A DNA stretch of 64,000 nt, from contig NZ_CAKXZS010000089.1 in NCBI RefSeq assembly GCF_935822925.1, forward strand, positions 88,850-152,849, in the 5' to 3' direction. Position numbers and translations under genes: made by a program. The DNA is from Mesorhizobium ventifaucium (GTDB lineage: Bacteria; Pseudomonadota; Alphaproteobacteria; Rhizobiales; Rhizobiaceae). Below, one piece after another: positions 1-8,896 of the stretch. Positions within the stretch are counted from its first letter, which is position 1, and each line of letters starts with the position of its first letter. Below the pieces are notes generated by a model that had not been told where the DNA came from, made no database searches, and saw only the letters and a list, made by a program, of their open reading frames with translations.

Positions 1-141
1 GGCGAGATCGGCGGTGATATCAGCTTGCCAGCCGCCGCGCTCCTCGACACGGGCATAGGCCTCGCGTGAGCCTTTGCGGGCCTGGATCGCCTTGACGGTT
101 GGCGTAAAGGCGACATCGCTGGTGAAGACGTGAGCATTCAT
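1..141 (-). CDS. Pyridoxamine 5'-phosphate oxidase-family protein (N-terminal part only)
   Basis: Only the first 47 codons lie in the window; the gene runs off the left edge. The peptide begins MNAHVFTSDVAFTPTVKAIQ and continues through KGSREAYARVEERGGW, a start I associate with FMN-binding pyridoxamine 5'-phosphate oxidase-family proteins, usually about 200 residues long. A strong ribosome binding site (AAAGGAGA) lies 6 bases before the ATG at 141, which fixes the start. It is divergent from the LysR gene at 257, so that regulator may control it. The family assignment rests on the N-terminus alone and the substrate is unknown. Confidence 0.6.
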   Translation of the reverse strand, partial: MNAHVFTSDVAFTPTVKAIQARKGSREAYARVEERGGWQADITADLA

Positions 142-256
142 GAAAAATCTCCTTTGAAGGCAGCACTGCGAGCCACAGCCCGCAAAAGATAATGCTTCCA
201 TCATCCGGATGCAGATGACATATATGCAACCTATCCTTCCATTTTTCGGGAGAAGC

Positions 257-1159
257 ATGGATCGGCTCGAGGCCATGTCGCTGTTCGTCGCCGCGGTGGA
301 GGCCGGCAGCCTGTCGGGCGCCGGGCGCCGTTTCGGCATCCCGCTTGCAACGGTCAGCCGCAAGGTCTCCGACCTTGAGCGGCATCTGAAGACGCGTCTC
401 CTGAACCGCTCGACGCGGCAGCTGACGCTGACCGACGCCGGTCACGCCTACCTCGCTGCCTGCCGTCGCATTCTCGACGAGGTCGGCGAGGCTGAGCGGA
501 CCGCCGCCGGCGAATACAGCATCCCGACAGGCGAACTGATCATCACCGCACCGATCGTCTTTGGTCGCCTGCATGTGCTGCCGGTCGTCACCGGCTTTCT
601 CGCTGCCTACCCCGACGTGGCTGTCCGCCTGATGCTGGCGGACCGGATAACCCAGTTGACCGAGGAGCACATCGATCTCGCCGTCCGCATCGGCCAGCTT
701 CCCGACTCCAGCCTGGTGGCCACCCGCATCGGCTCGATTCGGCGCGTTGTTTGCGCGACTCCGGACTATCTGGCCGAGCACGGCACGCTGGAGACGCCGA
801 AAGATCTCGCGGCACACACCTGCGTCACCTTCGAAGGGCTCACCGCTCCCGCCGCATGGACTTTTGCCACGGGCAAGACCGACCTCACCGTTCCGATCCG
901 CTCACGGCTTCGGGTCAACACCGCGGAAGCGGCGATCGATGCCGCGATTGCCGGCATCGGGTTGACGAGGGTGCTTTCCTATCAGATCGCAGCTGCGGTG
1001 CGGTCCGGCACCCTCCGCACCGTGCTGGAGGCATTCGAGCCGCAGCCATGGCCGGTCAGCCTCGTGCATGCCGGCCAGGGCCTGCTGCCGCTGAAACTGC
1101 GTGCGTTCCTCGACTTCGCCGCCCCACGCCTGAAGAAACGGCTGGTGCAAGCGACGTAA
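257..1159 (+). CDS. LysR-family transcriptional regulator
   Basis: A 300-residue LysR-type regulator. Residues 1-60 form the winged helix-turn-helix (MDRLEAMSLFVAAVEAGSLS, then GRRFGIPLATVSRKVSDLE), and the rest is the periplasmic-binding-like effector domain (YLAACRRILDEV through the C-terminus). An upstream in-frame start at 209 exists, but the ATG at 257 follows GGGAGAAGC and matches the usual LysR N-terminus. It faces the FMN-binding-family gene at 141 with 115 bp between them. This is the classical arrangement for a regulator acting on its divergent neighbour; the inducer cannot be read from sequence. Confidence 0.93.
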   Translation: MDRLEAMSLFVAAVEAGSLSGAGRRFGIPLATVSRKVSDLERHLKTRLLNRSTRQLTLTDAGHAYLAACRRILDEVGEAERTAAGEYSIPTGELIITAPIVFGRLHVLPVVTGFLAAYPDVAVRLMLADRITQLTEEHIDLAVRIGQLPDSSLVATRIGSIRRVVCATPDYLAEHGTLETPKDLAAHTCVTFEGLTAPAAWTFATGKTDLTVPIRSRLRVNTAEAAIDAAIAGIGLTRVLSYQIAAAVRSGTLRTVLEAFEPQPWPVSLVHAGQGLLPLKLRAFLDFAAPRLKKRLVQAT

Positions 1160-1261
1160 CGAACGGGTAGCGGTCGACCAAGTCAGCGCGGGCCATCGAC
1201 CGTTTCCTTTTTGCCCGCGCTTGGTGTAACCAATCACACCTCCTCACCGGGCTCTTCCTGC

Positions 1262-2056
1262 ATGCTTTATGTCCGCTCGCTGGCGTTCAACTTCGTCTTC
1301 TATGTCAATTTGATCGTCCAGATGATTCTCTGGACCCCGTACTATTTCCTGTCGCCGCGCCACCGCGCCTGGTTCGTGCCGAAATTCTGGTCACACACCA
1401 GCATGTGGCTCTATGACAAGATCGCCGGCACCAAAAGCGAGATCATCGGCCAGGAAAACCTGCCCGAGGGTTCCTTCATCCTGGCGCCGAAACACCAGTC
1501 CTTCTGGGACGCGATCGCCTTCTTCCCGTTCCTGCAGGATCCGATCTACATCCTGAAGCGGGAACTGACCTGGATCCCGTTCTTCGGCTGGTACATCCTG
1601 AAGATGCGGATGATCCCGGTCGACCGCGGCAGCCGCTCGAAGGCGCTGAAAGCGGTGGTCGCCGCCACCAGGCAGGAGCTGGCGCGCAATCCCCGCCAGC
1701 TGATCATCTATCCCGAGGGCACGCGCCGGGCGCCGGGCGACGAGCCGGCCTATAAGTACGGTATCGTCGAGCTCTATACCCAGCTTGGCATTCCCGTGGT
1801 GCCGGTCGCCCATGTCGCCGGCCTCTACTGGCCACGGCGGAAATTCCTGCGCTTTCCCGGCACGATCAAGGCGCGCTTCCTGCCGCCGATCCCGGCGGGT
1901 TTGGGCAAGGAGGAATTCATGGAACGGCTGATCGGCGAGACGGAAGCCGCCTGCGACCAGCTGCTTATCGAGGCGTCCCAGGCGCCAAACCCGCCGCCAA
2001 TGCCGCCGACGGCGGTAAAGCGGCTGAGGGAACTGGGCTCCGATACCCCTGCCTGA
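1262..2056 (+). CDS. Lysophospholipid / 1-acyl-glycerol-3-phosphate acyltransferase (PlsC family)
   Basis: A 264-residue membrane-associated acyltransferase that should transfer an acyl chain to a lysophospholipid such as lysophosphatidate. A hydrophobic segment near residues 8-30 anchors it. The catalytic H-x4-D motif is HQSFWD at about residues 78-83, and the acceptor-binding motif YPEGTRRAPG follows at about 155. The ATG at 1262 starts directly before the membrane segment; a TTG at 1211 would add an unconvincing 17 residues. No strong ribosome binding site is visible. It ends 28 bp before the convergent LysE-type gene. Confidence 0.88.
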   Translation: MLYVRSLAFNFVFYVNLIVQMILWTPYYFLSPRHRAWFVPKFWSHTSMWLYDKIAGTKSEIIGQENLPEGSFILAPKHQSFWDAIAFFPFLQDPIYILKRELTWIPFFGWYILKMRMIPVDRGSRSKALKAVVAATRQELARNPRQLIIYPEGTRRAPGDEPAYKYGIVELYTQLGIPVVPVAHVAGLYWPRRKFLRFPGTIKARFLPPIPAGLGKEEFMERLIGETEAACDQLLIEASQAPNPPPMPPTAVKRLRELGSDTPA

Positions 2057-2083
2057 ACCATCTGCTTGGTCGGCAGTATTCCC

Positions 2084-2701
2084 CTAGGGAAACACAGCCA
2101 GCGCCGTTGTCAAAACCAGTATTGCCGCGAAGCTCAGATTGATGATCCGCGAGGCCAGCGGTTTGCGCAGGAAGCGCGCAAAGGCTGCCCCGGCGAGAAG
2201 CCACAGGACATGGATGGCGACGATCATCGAAGCGAGGACCGCCAGCTTGAGCCCTGCATCGAGCTCACCGGCGGACGACGTGCCGGCAAACACGGCGGCA
2301 ATCGCCGCATAGGCTTTCGGGTTGGCGACGGCCAGAAGAAACCCGCCGAAGAATGTGGGACGTGCCGCCCCGCCGATACGCGCTGCCAGAGGCGGCGCCG
2401 TTGCTATCTTGAAGGCGAGGTAGAGGATGTAGGCTGCGGATGCCACCGCCAGGAGCGGTGTGAGCTTCGGCACTGAGGAGATCATGGCCGTAGTGCCCGT
2501 CGCGACGACCAAAAGCACGGCGACCGTACCAAGAATGATGCCCGAGGCGTAGCGGAGCGAATCGCGCAGGCCGAAGGCGGCGCCAACGGCGGTGACGCTT
2601 ATCGTCGCCGGCCCCGGACTGCCCATCACGACCGCCGATGCCAGCACAAGCGCGAGCAATTGCTGCCATAGTTCCGGATGGGAAAAGACCAGTTCGGCCA
2701 T
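2084..2701 (-). CDS. LysE/RhtB-family amino acid exporter
   Basis: A 205-residue inner-membrane protein with the hydrophobic pattern of LysE/RhtB exporters. The family signature MGSPGPATISVTAVGAAFGL lies near residues 26-45, followed by about five further membrane segments. I chose the ATG at 2701 because it gives the usual family length and starts just before the first membrane helix; an upstream start at 2752 would add 17 unlike residues. The exported metabolite is unknown. It is read toward the acyltransferase and away from the aldo/keto reductase behind it. Confidence 0.85.
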   Translation of the reverse strand: MAELVFSHPELWQQLLALVLASAVVMGSPGPATISVTAVGAAFGLRDSLRYASGIILGTVAVLLVVATGTTAMISSVPKLTPLLAVASAAYILYLAFKIATAPPLAARIGGAARPTFFGGFLLAVANPKAYAAIAAVFAGTSSAGELDAGLKLAVLASMIVAIHVLWLLAGAAFARFLRKPLASRIINLSFAAILVLTTALAVFP

Positions 2702-2848
2702 CTGTATACCAGTATCCAGGCGCGATGCCGGCAATGGTATGGCAGGGCACACCAGGGCGTCTTGAACGATCGTGCAGGGAACCTTTCCGGCGCAGGCCGC
2801 GCACGGTTCTTGGCTGCTGTTTGATCAAGCCGCCGCTCGCGCTGGCGT

Positions 2849-3790
2849 CTATGCGGTCGCGCTGTCGAGCTCGGCAATATCGTCCGGACTGAGCTCCAAT
2901 GATGCGGCGTGGACGAGGCTGTCGACCTGATCCATTGTCGTGGCACTGGCGATCGGCGCGGTGACGCCGGGCCGCGCGATCACCCAGGCGAGCGCCACTT
3001 CCGCCGGATTGGCCGCGTGACGCGCCGACACGGCGTCGAGTGCCGCCAGGATGCGCATGCCGCGCGCGTTGAGGTACTCTTTCACGTGGTCGCCGCGCGC
3101 GCTTTTGCCGAGATCGGCCTGGCTGCGGTACTTGCCGCTCAAAAACCCTTTGGCGAGGCTGAAATAGGTGATGACGCCGATACCCTCGGCCATGCACAGA
3201 TCGCGCAGCGGCCCATCGAAGGAGGCGCGGTCATAGAGGTTGTACTCCGGCTGCAGCACCGCATAGCGCGGCAGGCCCCGCAGGCTTGCCACGTCGAGCG
3301 CGGCGCGCAGCTGGCCGGCATCGAGATTGGAGGCGCCGACGTGGCGGACCTTGCCCTTGTCGAGCAGCTTTTGGTAGGCGCCGAGCGTTTCCTCGTAAGG
3401 GGTGGCCGGGTCCGGCCAGTGTGACAGATAAAGGTCGACGACATCGGTTTGCAGCCGCTTTAGCGACGCATCGATGGCCTTTTCGATATAGGCCGCGGAG
3501 AGGTCTTTCCTGCCCTGTCCCATGTCCGACCCGACCTTAGTGATCACCACGACGTTGTCGCGATTGCCGCGGCTTTTCATCCATTTGCCGATGATCGTTT
3601 CGGATTCGCCGCCCTTGTTGCCGGGAACCCAGCGCGAATAGGCATCGGCGGTGTCGATTGTGTCGAGGCCGGCGCCGACGAACCGGTCGAGCAGGTCGAA
3701 AGAGGTTTTCTCGTCGGCGGTCCAGCCGAAGACGTTGCCGCCCAGCGGCGCGATGGACAGGTCGGTTTGACCGAGACGACGTTTCTGCAA
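2849..3790 (-). CDS. Aldo/keto reductase
   Basis: A 313-residue NADPH-dependent aldo/keto reductase with a TIM-barrel pattern. The catalytic tetrad can be placed at D46 and Y51 (in TIDTADAY), K85 (in VVITKVG) and H124 (in DLYLSHWPDP). The C-terminal half carries the cofactor-binding strand region around LAWVIARPGVTAPIASATT. Length and the opening MQKRRLGQTDLSIAPLGGN fit the family well. The carbonyl substrate cannot be predicted. It is separated by 147 bp from the LysE gene and by about 150 bp from the regulator at 3944, with no sign of an operon. Confidence 0.92.
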   Translation of the reverse strand: MQKRRLGQTDLSIAPLGGNVFGWTADEKTSFDLLDRFVGAGLDTIDTADAYSRWVPGNKGGESETIIGKWMKSRGNRDNVVVITKVGSDMGQGRKDLSAAYIEKAIDASLKRLQTDVVDLYLSHWPDPATPYEETLGAYQKLLDKGKVRHVGASNLDAGQLRAALDVASLRGLPRYAVLQPEYNLYDRASFDGPLRDLCMAEGIGVITYFSLAKGFLSGKYRSQADLGKSARGDHVKEYLNARGMRILAALDAVSARHAANPAEVALAWVIARPGVTAPIASATTMDQVDSLVHAASLELSPDDIAELDSATA

Positions 3791-3943
3791 GGCTGATCTC
3801 CGTGGGGAATGGAAAGAAGCGGGCGAAAAGCCCTCGCTTAACCTAGGTCTTACCGCGCCGAGGTCAAAGGCCTGGCCGCCCTTTTCGGACGGACCAGCGC
3901 TTCACAAGCGCGCGACCCGCCGCGTTCGAAGTTGCAGCCGATG

Positions 3944-4912
3944 TTACTGGCTCTGGCGCCGGTATTCACCAGGCGGCAGTCCGACCACGCGGTTGAAAAG
4001 CCGGCTGAATGACGCCGTATCCCGGTACCCGACCTGATAACATATTTCCGAAACACCGAGTTTGGTGCTTTCAAGAAGCGCCTTCGCGGCCTCAAGGCGC
4101 CGGTCCTGGATCCATCGGCCGGGAGTGGTGTGCAATTCATCGGAAAACCGGCGCGCCAGCGTTCGCGGCGACAGACCGAGTTGCGCGCCGAGGAAGGCAA
4201 GGTCGAGCGCTCCGAGCTGTTTTCTGGACAAGGTTTCGAGCCGGTCGCGGAACGGCTCATGCGAAGGCAGCAGATCGGTGAGCGGGAACTCGTAGGGTGT
4301 CTGAAGCTGCCGCGACGGCGGCAACACGAGCAATTTGCGAACCAGTCGTTCCTCCCTGGCGAAGCCAAGATCCCGCAGAAGCGCCTTGCCGAGCTCCAGG
4401 CCTGAAAAACCGCCGCCGCAAGTGTAGATCGGTCCGTTCCCGATCAGCACACGTGAAGCGTCCCAACGCACCTTCGGAAAGCGGCGCTGAGCATCGGTTT
4501 TCAGCCACCAGGAGATCGTCGCGCGCTTTCGGTCGAGAAGGCCGGCGTCTGCCAGGAAGTAACCGGCACCGCAATGCGCGGCGATGATGGCGCCGTCGCG
4601 TTGCGCGCCTGCGATAAGCGGCGCGGCGTGGCGGCTCTCTTCCTCCAGCGCGGCAACAAGCTCCGGGATTTGCATGCCGGGCAAGGCCAGCAGGATCAGC
4701 AGGTCCATGCGCTGCGAGGGTTCGCGTCTGGTGTGGAAGGAGATTCCAGGCGTCGTCGTGGCGTCGGCCTGCCGCGCCACGAATTCGAAGGAAATCACCG
4801 GCGCGCCGCGAATGGTGTTCACCAGTTCGAACATTTCGACAAGTGTCGCGGCAACGGCCGAATAGAAGGTCGACGGCAGCCAGATCACGGCGTGGACGGG
4901 ACGATTGCCCAA
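3944..4912 (-). CDS. GlxA-type AraC-family transcriptional regulator
   Basis: A 322-residue regulator with an N-terminal DJ-1/PfpI-like domain (about residues 10-180, including AAHCGAGYFLADAGLLD) and a C-terminal AraC-type double helix-turn-helix (about 215-318, ending in VGYRDTASFSRLFNRVVG). The start is a TTG at 4912: a perfect AAAGGAG lies five bases before it, whereas the upstream ATG at 4969 has no comparable site. It is divergent from the oxidoreductase at 5080 with 167 bp between, so that gene is its likeliest target. The effector is unknown; the amidase-like domain of this family is usually non-catalytic. Confidence 0.88.
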   Translation of the reverse strand: MGNRPVHAVIWLPSTFYSAVAATLVEMFELVNTIRGAPVISFEFVARQADATTTPGISFHTRREPSQRMDLLILLALPGMQIPELVAALEEESRHAAPLIAGAQRDGAIIAAHCGAGYFLADAGLLDRKRATISWWLKTDAQRRFPKVRWDASRVLIGNGPIYTCGGGFSGLELGKALLRDLGFAREERLVRKLLVLPPSRQLQTPYEFPLTDLLPSHEPFRDRLETLSRKQLGALDLAFLGAQLGLSPRTLARRFSDELHTTPGRWIQDRRLEAAKALLESTKLGVSEICYQVGYRDTASFSRLFNRVVGLPPGEYRRQSQ

Positions 4913-5079
4913 GATGGCTCCTTTGAACAGCTTTGGCAAGTTTAGCACATAGATTGTCAAATCTGCCAATTCCGATTTTTGCCAGCGGCCTTAGGTTCCG
5001 CGACGCCGATGCAAACACCGGTGCCTGCAATCTGGCCGCGTCCAGATTGCATGGCCAGATCGCCCTATTGGAGACCACC

Positions 5080-6060
5080 ATGAAAGCAGTTGTATTCGCC
5101 GCAATCGGCTCGCCGCAGGACGTGCTCTATCTCGACGACCTGGCCATGCCGCGAATCGGCGACGGTGAGGTGCTGCTCAGGATGGTCTCCGCCTCGATCA
5201 ACCCTGGCGACTTTCTGTTCATCGAGAACCTCTATCCCGAACCGAAGAAGCCGCATTTCCCCCGCCAGATCGCCGGAAACCATGGCGCCGGCATTGTCGA
5301 GGCCGTGGGCGCGAACGTCGGCTTGAAACCGGGCACGCTTGTCGCATTCAGCTACTACAACAGCTGGGCTGAATATGCGGCCGTTCCGGCCGCTTGGCTG
5401 ATCCCGCTGCCCGCCGACTATCCGGTCGAACGCGCCGGGCAGATGGTGAACCCCATCACCGCCTGGGACCTGCTGGAGGGTTCCCGTGTGCAGCCTAGAC
5501 AATGGCTGGCCGTCACGGCCGGCTATTCATCGGTTTCGACGATGGTGATGCAGTTCGCCCAACGGCGCGGCATCAACGTGATCGCGCTCGTGCGACGATC
5601 TCGCGACAGGCTGGACCTGAAGCGGCTTGGCGCCACAGCCATCCTCGATCTGTCGGGTTTGAAGGTCGGCATCAGGGAAGCAGTCATGGACATGACCGAC
5701 GGCGCCGGGCTGAACGGGATCATCGATAATGTCGGCGGACCCGTCAGTGGCGAATTGATCCGCACCCTCGCGATGGGCGGGCAGATGGTTATCAATGGCG
5801 GCATGAGCACCGAGCGTTTTGAACTGCACAATTTCGACGTGCTGCTGAGCGGCCTCGAGATCAGGGCAAATATCTACCGCTACTTCTTTTCGCCGCCTGT
5901 CGAAGCCGATCGGCCAGTGTTGCGCGAGATTGTCGACATCTTCGGCCAACCCGATTTCCATGTCCCTGTTGGCGGCATCCATCCGCTGGCGGAGTTCGAG
6001 CTCGCCGTGACAAACAGCCTGGATCGCGCCGATCTCGGAAAGCAGATTTTCAGGATGTAA
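5080..6060 (+). CDS. Zinc-free MDR-family NAD(P)H-dependent oxidoreductase (quinone/enoyl reductase-like)
   Basis: A 326-residue medium-chain dehydrogenase/reductase. The N-terminal GroES-like fold contains the MDR pattern around INPGDFLFIENLYP and GNHGAGIVEAVGANV. The nucleotide-binding domain begins near WLAVTAGYSSVSTMVMQFAQ, and the TDGAGLNGIIDNVGG segment is typical. The structural and catalytic zinc ligand pattern is not seen, which points to quinone reductase or MECR-like members. The ATG at 5080 follows TTGGAGACCACC. Divergence from the GlxA-type regulator suggests that the protein controls this gene. Substrate unknown. Confidence 0.85.
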   Translation: MKAVVFAAIGSPQDVLYLDDLAMPRIGDGEVLLRMVSASINPGDFLFIENLYPEPKKPHFPRQIAGNHGAGIVEAVGANVGLKPGTLVAFSYYNSWAEYAAVPAAWLIPLPADYPVERAGQMVNPITAWDLLEGSRVQPRQWLAVTAGYSSVSTMVMQFAQRRGINVIALVRRSRDRLDLKRLGATAILDLSGLKVGIREAVMDMTDGAGLNGIIDNVGGPVSGELIRTLAMGGQMVINGGMSTERFELHNFDVLLSGLEIRANIYRYFFSPPVEADRPVLREIVDIFGQPDFHVPVGGIHPLAEFELAVTNSLDRADLGKQIFRM

Positions 6061-6145
6061 CCCGGACCATCATCCCGAACCGAAGGTCAGCGACACAAAA
6101 ATTGGGAACCGGTTTTCGGAATCATGGTCAAACAACGAAAGAAGA

Positions 6146-6709
6146 TCACGACCCGATCCGTTTCACTACCTCTTCCAGCCAGTGGTCGCGAATGCCCAGC
6201 GCTTCGAGGTGCTCCAGCGTGCTGAGCACGTAGTCCTCGTTCTTTCCCGACTGGCCGACGGCACCGCGAACGACGCTCGCCGCATCGGCAGCATCGAGCG
6301 CGCCGGCATATTGCTCGTGGGCACGATCAACGACATAGGCGACCGCCGAGACCGTCTCGCCTCCGTCCGTCTCGCCCCCAGCCTTATCGGCACCACCCGT
6401 GTCCCCCTTGTCGAGGCGAATGCTAAGCATGCGCTCGATATAGATATTGGTGACCAGCTCGCGCTCGCGCAGATAGGTGATGACCTCGTTGCGCAGATCG
6501 CCGGGGACGCGGAAGGCCAGCCCAATGCAGGAGCCGCCACGGTCGAGGCCGAGCACAAGGCCGGGCCGTTCGCGCGTGCCGCGATGCACGAAGGAGTAGA
6601 CGCACAGCGAGCGGCGGTAGCCATGGAGGCGGGCGCGCCGCGTCTCGACATGTGCAAATCCCGGCCGCCAGATCAGCGAACCGTAGCCAAAAACCCAAAA
6701 ATCGCCCAT
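6146..6709 (-). CDS. Gamma-glutamylcyclotransferase, ChaC family
   Basis: A 187-residue protein of the ChaC type, which in characterised members splits glutathione into 5-oxoproline and Cys-Gly in the cytosol. The substrate-binding loop VFGYGSLIWRPGF is at residues 6-18, and the family strands (RRSLCVYSFVHRGTRERPGL, GLAFRVPGD) follow. A short glycine- and acid-rich insertion (DKGDTGGADKAGGETDGG) sits near residues 100-117 and looks like a flexible loop. It is divergent from the DUF2125 gene. Function is inferred from family. Confidence 0.88.
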   Translation of the reverse strand: MGDFWVFGYGSLIWRPGFAHVETRRARLHGYRRSLCVYSFVHRGTRERPGLVLGLDRGGSCIGLAFRVPGDLRNEVITYLRERELVTNIYIERMLSIRLDKGDTGGADKAGGETDGGETVSAVAYVVDRAHEQYAGALDAADAASVVRGAVGQSGKNEDYVLSTLEHLEALGIRDHWLEEVVKRIGS

Positions 6710-6830
6710 ATCGCCAAGCCTGGTTGCAGCACCGCACTGGAATCGGTGTTTTTTAAAATCCGTCTCCGTCTACCTGATGTTGCCGGAAACGACAGTCCCC
6801 TCTGCAACACGCGCTAACGAGAGCCGCAGC

Positions 6831-7829
6831 ATGACGTCAAGTGACGAGCGCCCGCCGAATTTTCGCCGCCGTCTATTCTGGCTTGCCGCTTTCATCGTCG
6901 TGCTGTTCGGCCTCTACAGTGCCGGCTGGTTCTACCTGGCAGACAAGGTCAAGAGTGAAGCCGACAAAGCGGTGGCCGAGCTCAACCGCGATGGCATCGA
7001 GGCGGACTGCGCCAATCTCACGGTCAGTGGCTATCCGCTGAGCTTCGCCGTTTCCTGCGACAGCCTGGCTTATCAGGACGACGCCAGGAACGTCGCCGCC
7101 TCGCTCGGCAGCCTCAAAGCAGTCACGCACATCACCCAGATCCTGTCGCCCGGCGCCGACCTGCGGGGCCCGCTCAGGACCTCGGTGCCGGGGATGGCGC
7201 CGCTGTGGATCGACTGGGACAATCTGCGAGCGAATGTCAAACTGTCCTGGCCCCTGCCCCGGCGTGTCTCACTGGAGGCCGAGGGCCTGTCAGCCCAGAC
7301 CGATCCGGCCGATGGCACGGACCCGGTCGAGCTGTTCAGCGCCGGGAGAGCGGCCGGACAGCTGCGTCCGAATGGGGAGGACGTCGACTATTCCGGGAGA
7401 TTTACCGATCTCGAAATCGATCCAGGGGCGATCGATGGCCGCGTGCTGCCGCCGCTCGACGGCGGCGGCGACGTGACGCTGAAGAACGGCGTGGCGCTGA
7501 TCAAGACACAAACAGAGAGCCTGCGCGGCCAGGCGGTCGATATCGGCAAGCTCGATCTGTCGTCGGGGAGCGCGCGCGTCACCGTTTCCGGACCGGTTTC
7601 GGTCGATGCCGACGGGCTGATCGACGCCGATTTGATGATCAAGCTCAGCGACCCAAGGGCGGTAGCCGAAATCCTTGGCGAGGCAATCCCGGAGCAGAAG
7701 AGCCAGATCAAAACCGGCTTTGCCGGGCTGGCGCTGCTCGGCAACGAACCGTCGATGCCGCTCAAGATCGTCAAGGGCAAGGCCTCGCTCGGTTTTATCC
7801 CGCTGGGCAGGATCAATCCGGTCGATTAG
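6831..7829 (+). CDS. DUF2125 domain-containing membrane-anchored protein
   Basis: A 332-residue protein with a short cytoplasmic N-terminus, one membrane segment at about residues 14-34 (LFWLAAFIVVLFGLYSAGWF), and a large presumably periplasmic domain that fits DUF2125. This family is common in Hyphomicrobiales and has no established role. The ATG at 6831 is preferred over an upstream ATG at 6777 because it immediately precedes the arginine-rich stretch and anchor. The sugar kinase gene follows in the same direction after 53 bp. Confidence 0.78.
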   Translation: MTSSDERPPNFRRRLFWLAAFIVVLFGLYSAGWFYLADKVKSEADKAVAELNRDGIEADCANLTVSGYPLSFAVSCDSLAYQDDARNVAASLGSLKAVTHITQILSPGADLRGPLRTSVPGMAPLWIDWDNLRANVKLSWPLPRRVSLEAEGLSAQTDPADGTDPVELFSAGRAAGQLRPNGEDVDYSGRFTDLEIDPGAIDGRVLPPLDGGGDVTLKNGVALIKTQTESLRGQAVDIGKLDLSSGSARVTVSGPVSVDADGLIDADLMIKLSDPRAVAEILGEAIPEQKSQIKTGFAGLALLGNEPSMPLKIVKGKASLGFIPLGRINPVD

Positions 7830-7882
7830 GCCATGATTGCGAACCTCAAGTTCGGAAAGACCATGGTCAGACAGGAAGATAG

Positions 7883-8803
7883 ATGAACCGCCCGGTGAAG
7901 CTCCTCAGTGTTGGCGCGCTGACGCTCGATACGATCCTTCGCGTCGACACGCTTCCGGCACGTCAGGGCAAGTTCATCGCGGCCGACGGCGTCCAGATCG
8001 CCTCGGGCATGGCTTCGAGCGCGGCCTGCGCCGCACGCCGCCTCGGCGCGGACGTATCGCTATGGGCGAGCGCAGGAGACGACCTCGTCGGCGATCAGCT
8101 GGTCGCCGGCATCGAGGCTGAAGGCGTCGATTGCAGCTTTGTCCGGCGCGTCACCGGCGCGCGGTCGGCACTGTCGGCGATCCTGGTCGACACGCATGGC
8201 GAGCGCATTATTGTTCCGTTCTATGACAAGCTCGCCCAGGTCGACCCTGAGGCGCTCCCGACCCAAGATATCACCGCATTCGACGCTGTCCTGGTCGATG
8301 TGCGCTGGCCGGGCGCAGCAGCTCTGGCAATGGCGGCGGCGCGCGCAATCGGCCGTCCGGCAATCCTCGACGCCGACACCGCACCACCGGACGTGCTGGA
8401 ACGGCTGTTTCCGCTCGCCTCGCATATCGTCGCGTCGGAGCCGGCGGCGTTCATCCTCTGCGAGGAGCAAGGTCCGCAAAGGGCTTGTGAAGCACTGGCC
8501 AGGCGCACCGATGCATTCGTCGCGGTGACCGGCGGCGCGGCAGGGAGCTGGTGGTTCGACCGCTCGGTGGGATCGGTGCGCCACGTCGCGGCGCCAAGGA
8601 TCAAGGCAGTGGATACGCTTGCCGCCGGCGACGTGTTTCACGGCGCCTTTGCCGTCGGGCTGGCCGAGGCGATGCCGATCGAACGGACATTGCGCTTTGC
8701 CAGCGCCGCCGCCGCGCTCAAATGCCAGCGCTTCGGCGGCAGGCTGGGTGCGCCGGACAGGGCCGAGACACTGGCGATGATGGCGGCTCACTGGCCGGCC
8801 TGA
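7883..8803 (+). CDS. PfkB-family sugar kinase
   Basis: A 306-residue ribokinase-like kinase that should phosphorylate a sugar or nucleoside with ATP. The N-terminal PfkB signature region includes SGMASSAACAARRLGADVSL (about residues 37-56), and the C-terminal signature DTLAAGDVFHGAFAVGLAE (about 243-261) holds the catalytic aspartate of the (G/A)AGD anion hole. It follows the DUF2125 gene in the same direction. Nothing in the immediate surroundings identifies its substrate. Confidence 0.88.
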   Translation: MNRPVKLLSVGALTLDTILRVDTLPARQGKFIAADGVQIASGMASSAACAARRLGADVSLWASAGDDLVGDQLVAGIEAEGVDCSFVRRVTGARSALSAILVDTHGERIIVPFYDKLAQVDPEALPTQDITAFDAVLVDVRWPGAAALAMAAARAIGRPAILDADTAPPDVLERLFPLASHIVASEPAAFILCEEQGPQRACEALARRTDAFVAVTGGAAGSWWFDRSVGSVRHVAAPRIKAVDTLAAGDVFHGAFAVGLAEAMPIERTLRFASAAAALKCQRFGGRLGAPDRAETLAMMAAHWPA

Positions 8804-8854
8804 GCGCGCGGCGGGCTTTCAAAGCGAATCGTACCGCCGCTCTATCGTTTGCTT

Positions 8855-8896
8855 GAGCATCGGATTTTACCCAAAACCGATACGGGTCCGATGCTC
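8855..8896. repeat. Inverted repeat between convergent sugar kinase and tyrC genes
   Basis: Perfect 10-bp arms, GAGCATCGGA at 8855-8864 and TCCGATGCTC at 8887-8896, enclose a 22-bp loop that contains an AAAACCGAT motif seen in related forms elsewhere in the window. It ends at the stop of the leftward tyrC gene and 52 bp after the kinase gene. It could act as a bidirectional terminator, though no T run is present on either side. It resembles short mosaic palindromes of rhizobial genomes. Confidence 0.6.

Noticed and set aside
20..817. Long leftward frame opposite the LysR gene
   Set aside because: Antisense shadow with no domain; the LysR reading is complete and well supported.
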